Assembly (NCBI RefSeq): GCF_000961795.1 | Contig: NZ_LADU01000043.1 | Coordinates: 1 to 46,524, forward strand | Direction of reading: 5' to 3' | Origin: Hyphomonas sp. BRH_c22 | Lineage (GTDB): Bacteria; Pseudomonadota; Alphaproteobacteria; Caulobacterales; Hyphomonadaceae | Length of the DNA: 46,524 bases | Part shown: positions 40,395-46,524 of the stretch, piece after piece | Position numbering within the stretch: the stretch's first letter is position 1 | Layout of the letters: each line of letters starts with the position of its first letter | The notes under the pieces: model-generated | What the model was told of the DNA's origin: nothing | What the model saw: only the letters and a program-made list of their open reading frames with translations | Database searches by the model: none | Made by a program: the position numbers and the translations under genes

Positions 40395-42008
40395 CTAGGC
40401 AAGGTGGTCGCGATACGTTTCGCGTAAGCCCTTTTTGTCGATCTTTCCGGTCGCTGTAAGCGGCACTTTTGCAAACAGGATGTCGTCCGGCAGCCACCAG
40501 CGAACAACCTTCGTTTCTAGGTGCGCGCGAATGTCGGTGGCGGTAACGACCTGGCCCTCATGTGTTTCGATCACGAGAAGGGGACGTTCTTCCCATTTTG
40601 GATGATAGACGCCGATAACGGCTGCAATCCGGACGCCGGGATATCCAACCGCCGCATTTTCGAGGTCGATCGAGCTGATCCACTCGCCGCCCGACTTGAT
40701 GACGTCCTTCGCGCGATCGGTCAGCCGGAGAAAGCCAAAGCGGTCAATCGTGCCGATGTCGCCGGTGTCGAACCAGCCATCGCTGCCGACGCCTTCAATA
40801 TCGGGAAAATAGCGGTCGACGACCCATGGTCCGCGCACCTGAAGCGCGCCAGCCTGCTCGCCGTCCCATGGCAGCGGCACGCCGCCATCATCGATAATGC
40901 GCAGTTCGATGCCGAACTGCATGCGACCCTGCTTGCTGAGCAGAACATCGATCGCGAAATCGTCACCTTCAGCCATAAGGAGCGGGGTGGGTGTCGAAAT
41001 CACCCCGAGCGGATTGGTTTCGGTCATGCCCCAGAGCTGGAGCACGGTGACTCCATAGTGTGTCCGAAACGTTTCGGCCATTGCCCTCGGCACGGCCGAG
41101 CCGCCGATCACGAGGCGCTTGAGATTGCCGACGCCTTTCTCCGTGGCATCAAGGTGCGCGAGGTACATCGTCCATATCGTTGGCACGCCGCCCGAAAAGG
41201 TGACGCCCTCTTCGTTGATCAGGTTGGCAAGACTGGCACCGTCCATCTTGTCGCACGGAAGCACAAGCTTGCAGCCGTTGATCGCAGCCGTGAAGGGCAG
41301 ACCCCATGCGGTGGCGTGATACATTGAAGAGCACGGCATGATGACATCGAAAGCACTGAATCCGAAGGCGCTGCTGAGGCCGGCCGCCATGGCATGGAGA
41401 ACGATCGAGCGGTGGCTGTAGAGGACGCCCTTGGGGTCGCCTGTCGTCCCCGAGGTATAGCAAAGAAAGGCGGCCGCCTTTTCATCGAAGCTCGGCCATG
41501 CGAGGGCGCCGTCCTCGTGCGCTAGCAAGGCCTCATAATTCAACGCGTCGGCAAGATCCGGCACGAAAGCTGCGCGCTCGGCGAGAAGGACATAATGCTC
41601 GATCCCGGGGAGGAGAGGGCGCAACCGTGCGACGAGCTCGGCAAGATTAGGTTCAAACAATAGGACACGGCTACCTGCATGCTCGATAGTGAAGGCGATC
41701 TGTTCGTCGCTGAGGCGCGGGTTGGCGGTGTGCAGAACGGCCCCCATTCCAGGAATCGCATAGAAGAGTTCGAGATGGCGGTGCGTGTTCCAGGCGAGTG
41801 AGGAGACGCGGTCGCCCGTTGCAACACCGAGCACGCCAAGGGCCTGCGCCGCCTGGCGCGAACGCTGGTCGCAGCTACGCCAGTCATACCGCCAGACGGA
41901 CTCATCGACGAGCTTCGAGACGATCTCCCGCTCGCCATGCGCGCGGGCGGCATATTGTAATATACCACTGACCAGCAACGGTGCGTCCTGCATCAATCCT
42001 TGCAGCAT
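40395..42008 (-). CDS. Fatty-acid/medium-chain acyl-CoA ligase (AMP-forming)
   Basis: A 537-residue ANL-superfamily ligase. AMP-binding motif [19 protein letters not shown] (about 183-201), [47 protein letters not shown] and the catalytic lysine region [13 protein letters not shown] at the end. It resembles AlkK-type medium-chain fatty acid ligases. The ATG at 42008 follows TAGGAGAAG; longer frames reach into IS debris. Its partner acyl-CoA dehydrogenase nearby is broken. It could activate fatty acids from alkyl side chains or an aromatic acid; the sequence does not decide. Confidence 0.85.
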   Translation of the reverse strand: MLQGLMQDAPLLVSGILQYAARAHGEREIVSKLVDESVWRYDWRSCDQRSRQAAQALGVLGVATGDRVSSLAWNTHRHLELFYAIPGMGAVLHTANPRLSDEQIAFTIEHAGSRVLLFEPNLAELVARLRPLLPGIEHYVLLAERAAFVPDLADALNYEALLAHEDGALAWPSFDEKAAAFLCYTSGTTGDPKGVLYSHRSIVLHAMAAGLSSAFGFSAFDVIMPCSSMYHATAWGLPFTAAINGCKLVLPCDKMDGASLANLINEEGVTFSGGVPTIWTMYLAHLDATEKGVGNLKRLVIGGSAVPRAMAETFRTHYGVTVLQLWGMTETNPLGVISTPTPLLMAEGDDFAIDVLLSKQGRMQFGIELRIIDDGGVPLPWDGEQAGALQVRGPWVVDRYFPDIEGVGSDGWFDTGDIGTIDRFGFLRLTDRAKDVIKSGGEWISSIDLENAAVGYPGVRIAAVIGVYHPKWEERPLLVIETHEGQVVTATDIRAHLETKVVRWWLPDDILFAKVPLTATGKIDKKGLRETYRDHLA

Positions 42009-42164
42009 GTTGCATTCTTCTCCTAGCGGCCCCGGCGTGTTATGCGCAACGCGCCCTTCTGTTCCGTATGACGCGCAGGCGCGCATGCTGTCAATTGACC
42101 GCCGTCTTGCCCGCAGGCCCAGTTGTGGCCTGCTGCCGTTTGGTGGACACGGAGATAGGCTCAT

Positions 42165-42398
42165 TCATGCTACACCGGCTTCGCGTTCGACGTCGATGGG
42201 GCTTTTGTATCCGATGGTCGAGTGCCTGCCGATGGGGTTGTAGAAGCATTCGATGTAATCGAACACATCGGCCCTAGCGTGGTTGCGCGAGCGATAAACT
42301 TTCCGCGCGATCCGCTCGGTCTTGAGCAAGGAGAAGAAGCTCTCCATCGCGGCATTGTCCCAACAGTTGCCCGACCGGCTCGTCGACCAGCCAACCAT
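42165..42398 (-). pseudogene. IS3-family OrfB transposase, C-terminal fragment
   Basis: 77 codons encoding SRSGNCWDNAAMESFFSLLKTER, then the FDYIECFYNPIGRHSTIGYKSP end of the integrase (rve) domain of IS3-family OrfB. It includes the last catalytic Glu (MESFF). The N-terminal two thirds are missing and replaced by Tn3-related sequence. Dead remnant. Confidence 0.85.
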
Positions 42399-42459
42399 CC
42401 CCCTGGAGGCCTCAGTGCATTATTGGGACACAGATTCACGGAAGGGCCATGCAAGCTGA

Positions 42460-42804
42460 TCACTTTGCGGTGATTTTCAGCGGTAAAAGCCCATCATCAT
42501 CAAAATTGCCGACGTCAGACCAAACATAGTCGCCAGTCAGATTGATATGATCCCAGCCCAGCGGGGACAATTGCCGCAGCGCCTCTGCATGATCAGGCAT
42601 TGCGCGGAGGTTGAGTGCGCCCACGGCCCGGTTGAGATATCGACAATTGAACAAAATGATTGCCGCCGTCACAAGATTGAGCGCGGCAGCGCGAGTTTGC
42701 TGGTTTTCTTGGCCCCGATCTCGGAACCGGCCAAGGCGGTGGAAGGCAACGGCCCGGGCCAGAGTGTTGCGCGCCTCACCCTTGTTGAGTTCGGCGGTCA
42801 CCTG
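42460..42804 (-). pseudogene. tnpA: Tn3-family transposase (TnpA), C-terminal fragment
   Basis: About 114 codons with TLARAVAFHRLGRFRDRG, then NLVTAAIILFNCRYLNRAVGAL and LRQLSPLGWDHINLTGDYVW, the conserved C-terminus of Tn3-family TnpA (normally about 1000 residues). The frame is fused at its 5' side to an IS3-type OrfA fragment. No Tn3 terminal repeat was recognised. Non-functional. Confidence 0.85.
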
Positions 42805-42918
42805 CTTGCCCAGCGTCGACAATCCGACACCCAAATTAGCAGCCACACGCCGCCGGGACAATCCACTGGTCAGCGCAATGCGAACCGCTTCCTGTTTGAA
42901 ATCTTCTGTATGCTTCAT
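42805..42918 (-). pseudogene. IS3-family OrfA, N-terminal fragment
   Basis: Begins MKHTEDFKQEAVRIALTS and continues GLSRRRVAANLGVGLSTLGK, the helix-turn-helix of IS3-family OrfA (about 38 codons of roughly 100), with its own ribosome-binding site upstream (AAGGAGACC). It then runs without a stop into the Tn3 TnpA fragment. Probably the other end of the element whose OrfB end is at 42165-42398. Confidence 0.78.
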
Positions 42919-42946
42919 CATCTCTTCGGTCTCCTTGTATGAGTGT

Positions 42947-43216
42947 TTAACTCTCAAGTGACCGGCACAAAACCGGTACAAGTCCAATACTGTCAGGCAG
43001 CGCTTCGAGATCGCGCGCCATGTTCTCCAGCATCTCGATCTCATGGGTGAGCTGCTGGATTTGCTGGTTCACCTCCTGAAGGGAGCGGACGGCCTGGTAG
43101 ATGTTCTGGATGTGATTGGCGGGGTCATAGACCGTCCATTGGGCCGAAGCTGGCGGCGCGATGAGGATAGAAAGCGGCGCGGCGCAGATGAGGACGGAGG
43201 AGAGAAGACGTTTCAT
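42947..43216 (-). pseudogene. trbJ: TrbJ conjugal transfer protein, truncated
   Basis: The first 75 or so codons are a genuine TrbJ start: a signal peptide (MKRLLSSVLICAAPLSILIAPPASA), then QWTVYDPANHIQNIYQAVRSL and a coiled-coil stretch EVNQQIQQLTHEIEMLENMARDLEALP. Downstream the frame enters IS-derived sequence and stops, whereas TrbJ is normally about 250 residues. TrbJ is a periplasmic VirB5-like component of the mating-pair apparatus. The start lies 9 bases after the trbE stop. The insertion separated trbE from the rest of the trb operon (normally trbL, F, G, I), so conjugation from this locus is probably lost unless complemented. Confidence 0.82.
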
Positions 43217-43225
43217 CGGGGGTTC

Positions 43226-45697
43226 CTATTCGGCTGCGAGGATGTGGGCGGGATTGAAGGGCGCGTGCGCTTCGGACTCCGGCGCATGTCCGGGCCAGCG
43301 GGTGAGCAGCTCAGCCGCCCAGGGCAGGCCCTTCTCGATCAGCCAGCAGGCCGCGAACCCGTCGCCTTCCGTCTCGGCCCAGATGCGGTCGAGCATGGCC
43401 TGATCGTCGGGCGAGGACGCACCGCAGATCGAGAGCGCGATCGGCCCGAGGCCGAGGTCGAACACGCGCGCACCCAGCGGCGACTGGTGATAATAATCGC
43501 GCTTCGGGGTGGCCCGGCTGATCAGTTCGATCTGGCGGGCGTTGAGGCCGAACCGGTGATAGGTCTCGCGGGACTGCGGTTCCTGCGCGCGTTCATTGGG
43601 CAGGAATATCCGTGTCGGGCAGGACTCGACGAGCGCTGGCGCAATGCTTGAGTTCGCGATGTCGGCCAGGCTCTGCGTGGCGAACACGACGGACACGTTC
43701 TTTTTTCGCAGGGTCTTCAGCCATTCGCGGATGCGCGCCGCGAACATCGGATCATCCATGAACAGCCAGGCCTCATCTAGGATGAGCAGCGTTGGTTTGC
43801 CGGTGAACCGGGCCTCAAGCCGGTGGAACAGGTAGGTGATCACGGGTACCACCGCGCCTTTGGCGTGCATCAGCTCTTCCATTTCGAAGGTGGCGGTGTC
43901 CGCGAGACTGAGGCTTTCATGATCAGCATCCAGAAGCCGTCCATGCGGGCCTTCCAGCGTGAACGGATGCAGAGCGGATTTGAGCGTCTCGTCCTGCAGC
44001 ATCAGGCTGAGGCCTGTCAGCGTCCGCTCGGACTCAGGCGCTGAGCTGAGAGACTGGATCGCTTCCCAGAGCCGGGCCTTGAGCTCCGGCGTCATGGCCA
44101 CGCCTTCATGGGTGCACAGGCCCGCCAGCCAGTCGGCGGCAAAGCTCGCCCCGTGTCCGGTGTCGATGTCCTTCAGCGGCTGAAGGCTCGGGGCGCGGGC
44201 ACCGCCGAGATCGATATGTGCGCCGCCCATGGCGAGCGTTGCGGCGCGGGCCGAACGGCCCTTTTCAAAGAGGAAGACCTGCGCGCCTTCATAGCGCTTC
44301 CATTGCAGGGCAAGCAGCGACAGGAGCACCGACTTCCCCGCGCCGGTCGGGCCGACCACAAGCGTATGCCCGACATCGCCGATATGCAGGTTCAGCCGGA
44401 CCGGCGTCGTGCCATCGGTCTGCGCCTGGATCAGCGCCGGGGCGTTGAGATGGCGATTGGTCTCCTCGCCCGCCCAGACCGCCGAGAGCGGCACCATATG
44501 GGCAAGGTTCAGCGTGTGCAGGATCGGCTGGCGGACATTGGCGTATGGATGGCCGGGCAATGAGCCGAGCCAGGCATCGACGGCGTTCAGCGTCTCGCGG
44601 ATCGCGGTAAAGCCGCGGCCATTCACGATGCGCTCGGCAATTCGGATATGGTCATCGACGGTGCGCCGGTCGGGATCGGCAACGGTGATGGTCGTGGTGA
44701 CATAGCCATAGGAGACAAGATCGGAGCCAAGCTCTTGCAAAGCCGCATCGGCGTCGGCAGCCTTGTTGTCGGCGTCATTGTCAACGAGGGCGGCTTGTTC
44801 ATTGAACAGGGTCTCGCGCAGGACCGCGCCGATCGATTTGCGCTTGGCGAACCAGTGCCGGCGTTTTTTGCCGAGGACTTTCTCGGCCTCGGCTTTGTCC
44901 ATCGCGATGAACCGCGTCGCCCAGCGATAGGCAAAGCCCTGCCGGTTGAGCTCATCGAGAATGCCGGGAAGCGTTGAGGCCGGAAAGCCGAGAATGGTCA
45001 GCGTGCGCAAATGCGCGTCACCGATCATGGGTTCGAGGCCACCGGCGAAGGGTTCATCGGCGAGAATGGCGTCCAGGAAGACGGGCAACTCGGGCCTCAC
45101 GACCGGATGGCGCTTCGTGGAAATCGTCGAATGCAGATAAGTCAGCGTCTCGTCATCGGTGAGCTTTGCGATTTCGGCGAGACAGGTGGAGAGGAGATCG
45201 AAGACGCGGGCGGCATGTTGCTGGAAGGTCTCCAGGCGATGACGCCAGGTCGCCGCGTCTTCGGTCTCGGCGCGCTGGATCAGGGCTTTCTCGGCCCGGC
45301 CCGTGGCATCGGCGGGTGGGAGCCAGAGCAGGGTCAGATAGTAGGCACTTTCGAACCGGGTTCCGGCTTCTTCGGCTTGTAATGCCCGTTCCTGATCGAC
45401 GAGCCATGACAGCGCGTCGGGGAACTCAGCCTCCGGATAATCATGCACTTCATGGCGCTGCGCTTCGAAGAACAGCGCCCAGCCCGAGCCGAACCGGCGC
45501 AGCACATTATTGACCCGCGCCATCACGGAAACGAGTTCTTCGTCTGTCGAGCTTTCGAGGTCAGGGCCGCGATAGCGGAACGTGGTCTGGAAGCTGCCAT
45601 CCTTGTTGAGGACGACGCCCGGCGCGACGAGACAGGCCCAGGGCAGGTAGTCGGCCAGTAGGACCAGGGTCTCTGCGTATTCTTTCAGGTTCAGCAT
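43226..45697 (-). CDS. trbE: TrbE (VirB4-like) conjugal transfer ATPase
   Basis: An 823-residue VirB4/TrbE ATPase of the type IV secretion system. Walker A GPTGAGKS (about 448-455), Walker B LLILDEAWLFMDD (near 640), followed by KKNVSVVFATQSLADI. The N-terminal CagE/VirB4 domain carries CLVAPGVVLNKDGSFQTTFRYRGPD. It powers pilus assembly and substrate transfer at the inner membrane. Full length and intact. Its start overlaps the trbD stop, the normal trbD-trbE-trbJ order of Ti- and IncP-like trb operons. Confidence 0.95.
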   Translation of the reverse strand: MLNLKEYAETLVLLADYLPWACLVAPGVVLNKDGSFQTTFRYRGPDLESSTDEELVSVMARVNNVLRRFGSGWALFFEAQRHEVHDYPEAEFPDALSWLVDQERALQAEEAGTRFESAYYLTLLWLPPADATGRAEKALIQRAETEDAATWRHRLETFQQHAARVFDLLSTCLAEIAKLTDDETLTYLHSTISTKRHPVVRPELPVFLDAILADEPFAGGLEPMIGDAHLRTLTILGFPASTLPGILDELNRQGFAYRWATRFIAMDKAEAEKVLGKKRRHWFAKRKSIGAVLRETLFNEQAALVDNDADNKAADADAALQELGSDLVSYGYVTTTITVADPDRRTVDDHIRIAERIVNGRGFTAIRETLNAVDAWLGSLPGHPYANVRQPILHTLNLAHMVPLSAVWAGEETNRHLNAPALIQAQTDGTTPVRLNLHIGDVGHTLVVGPTGAGKSVLLSLLALQWKRYEGAQVFLFEKGRSARAATLAMGGAHIDLGGARAPSLQPLKDIDTGHGASFAADWLAGLCTHEGVAMTPELKARLWEAIQSLSSAPESERTLTGLSLMLQDETLKSALHPFTLEGPHGRLLDADHESLSLADTATFEMEELMHAKGAVVPVITYLFHRLEARFTGKPTLLILDEAWLFMDDPMFAARIREWLKTLRKKNVSVVFATQSLADIANSSIAPALVESCPTRIFLPNERAQEPQSRETYHRFGLNARQIELISRATPKRDYYHQSPLGARVFDLGLGPIALSICGASSPDDQAMLDRIWAETEGDGFAACWLIEKGLPWAAELLTRWPGHAPESEAHAPFNPAHILAAE

Positions 45698-45945
45698 GTC
45701 AGATGCTCCTTGTGCCGCGTGCTCCGGCCGGCAACGGCCATGAAATCCGGATCAGAGCGCGCCATGAACACCGCTGCCGAATGCCCGACCGCCCAGAGAA
45801 CAAGGCCCGGTATCCAGAGCTGGAGGCCCAGGCCGACAGCAGCGGCGAGCGTCCCGATGGCGATGGCGGCCGTGCGGGGCGCGCCCGCCATCAGGATCGG
45901 CTCGGTCAGCGAGCGATGGAGCGGGATTTCATAGCCGTCAGCCAC
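45691..45945 (-). CDS. trbD: TrbD (VirB3-like) conjugal transfer protein
   Basis: An 84-residue membrane protein: YEIPLHRSLTEPILMAGAPR is the conserved TrbD N-terminus, followed by two hydrophobic segments (AIAIGTLAAAVGLGLQL, IPGLVLWAVGHSAAVFMA). The start is placed at the GTG of 45945; anything further upstream is IS DNA. An IS5-family element ends at 45949, so the native promoter and ribosome-binding site were cut off and the original start cannot be verified. It overlaps trbE. Confidence 0.85.
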   Translation of the reverse strand: MADGYEIPLHRSLTEPILMAGAPRTAAIAIGTLAAAVGLGLQLWIPGLVLWAVGHSAAVFMARSDPDFMAVAGRSTRHKEHLTC

Positions 45946-45948
45946 TAG
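45945..45948. repeat. CTAG at the IS border, possible target duplication
   Basis: CTAG lies immediately outside the terminal sequence CAGGCTGCTGAAAAAG. Four-base CTAG-type duplications are typical of several IS5-family elements. The second copy would lie outside the window. It overlaps the first base of the trbD start codon. Confidence 0.4.
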
Positions 45949-46524
45949 CAGGCTGCTGAAAAAGCCTGTTTGCACGTTGTGGAGTATAGATTTTTTGGGG
46001 TCTGTGAGACTTTTTTTCGCCGTTTTGGCGTCGGGACGCGCGTTTCCGCCGGCATTGAGGTCACTCTTTCGGCATAGACCATCTTTCTACGGATTATGCG
46101 CTGACCTATAGCAGCGGCGATGGTGGCGTTCATGCTGCGGCCCCCGCAAGTAGCTTCGGTAGTCGGACGAGATTGTAGGCGGCGATGGCGATATCGAAGC
46201 CGAGGGCAACGCGCCGCTTTCCCCTGAACTTCGTCTTGGCATAGCCGCCAGTTGTCTTCGTCCACCCGAAGATCTCCTCGATCCTTTTGCGGATGCGCTG
46301 GGAGACCTCATAGCCCTCGGGGGTCTTGATGGGCAGGCCGCACCTCCCGGTCTCGGACTTCAGGGCGACATGCGGCCTGACACCGGCCTGCTCCAGATCG
46401 CGCTTGAAGGTCCAGGCATTGTAGCCTTTGTCGGCACCAAGTGTGGCGCCGCGTTTAACCTTGCGTTTCCTGATCATCTCGAGGGCCGCCTCGCGTTCGG
46501 CTCTGCCGGTTGCATGGGTCAGTT
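45949..46524 (-). mobile_element. IS5-family element, right part (partial)
   Basis: Runs from the terminal sequence CAGGCTGCTGAAAAAG at 45949 to the window edge, containing the C-terminal part of its transposase. It is inserted at the very start of trbD. Between the terminus and the transposase stop lie about 180 bases without a supported gene. Confidence 0.7.
46130..46524 (-). CDS. IS5-family transposase, C-terminal part (partial)
   Basis: Open to the window edge. LTHATGRAEREAALEMI, the LGADKGYNAWTFKRDL segment (catalytic Asp of the DDE domain), then RKRIEEIFGWTKTTGGYAKTKFRG with the catalytic Glu, and the family C-terminus FDIAIAAYNLVRLPKLL. The N-terminal portion is outside the window. 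The visible part shows no damage. Confidence 0.88.
   Translation of the reverse strand, partial: LTHATGRAEREAALEMIRKRKVKRGATLGADKGYNAWTFKRDLEQAGVRPHVALKSETGRCGLPIKTPEGYEVSQRIRKRIEEIFGWTKTTGGYAKTKFRGKRRVALGFDIAIAAYNLVRLPKLLAGAAA

Noticed and set aside
1..46524. tRNA, rRNA, CRISPR arrays, replication origin
   Set aside because: Nothing resembling a tRNA cloverleaf, rRNA segment, regularly spaced repeats, rep/par genes or iterons was seen by eye; a tool-based scan would be needed to exclude short RNAs.

Overview
The window is a dense aromatic-hydrocarbon catabolic island framed by mobile DNA and a piece of a conjugation (trb) locus. The gene families (six ring-hydroxylating oxygenases of several types, AhdA-like salicylate hydroxylases, a BphC/BphB/NahD/NahE upper pathway, a xyl-type meta-cleavage operon and xylene monooxygenase XylMA) and their interleaving match the arrangement known from sphingomonad degradation plasmids. 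An alphaproteobacterium of the order Sphingomonadales is therefore the most likely host. This is inferred from gene content; there is no rRNA or other phylogenetic marker. The trb genes suggest a plasmid or integrative conjugative element.

Layout. 1-444: end of an IS66-family element. 563-4388 (minus): bphC, Rieske ferredoxin, salicylate-hydroxylase-type oxygenase beta and alpha, nahD, then a small remnant cut off by the IS66. 4389-4694: divergent control region with back-to-back promoters whose -35 boxes form an inverted repeat. 4695-20835 (plus): xylX, xylY, a PdxA-family dehydrogenase, a second AhdA-type oxygenase pair, bphK, xylF, xylE, a GlcG-like gene, xylG, xylJ, xylQ, xylK, xylI, xylH, xylT, an aldehyde dehydrogenase, bphB and an unrecognised gene. 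20931-27163 (minus): two oxygenase pairs followed by xylM and xylA, read from a sigma-54 promoter that faces away from a divergent XylR/DmpR-type activator (27381-29024). 29121-34011: ferredoxin reductase, a BenD/XylL-type dehydrogenase (minus), nahE and a sixth oxygenase pair. 34012-34445: an intergenic block rich in inverted repeats. 34446-37774: membrane desaturase/hydroxylase, aromatic-acid transporter and a MarR-type regulator whose stop codon is supplied by an IS256-family insertion. 39180-42008: a decayed acyl-CoA dehydrogenase and an intact acyl-CoA ligase. 42165-46524: IS3/Tn3 mosaic, truncated trbJ, trbE, trbD and part of an IS5-family element.

How the genes work together (inference from families). 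A two- or three-ring aromatic is dihydroxylated by one of the oxygenases at 23328-27163, fed by the Rieske ferredoxin (3109-3435) and the reductase (29121-30347). BphB, BphC, NahD and NahE then yield salicylaldehyde plus pyruvate. The aldehyde dehydrogenase gives salicylate, the AhdA1A2-type enzymes give catechol, and XylE plus XylF/G/H/I/J/K/Q take catechol to pyruvate and acetyl-CoA. XylT would keep XylE active. In parallel, XylMA attacks methyl groups of toluene/xylene-like substrates, and XylXY with XylL- or PdxA-type dehydrogenases would handle the resulting benzoates. No xylB (benzyl alcohol dehydrogenase) or xylZ (dedicated XylXY reductase) was found in the window.

All coordinates, motifs and repeats were read by eye; no alignment, folding or database search was run.
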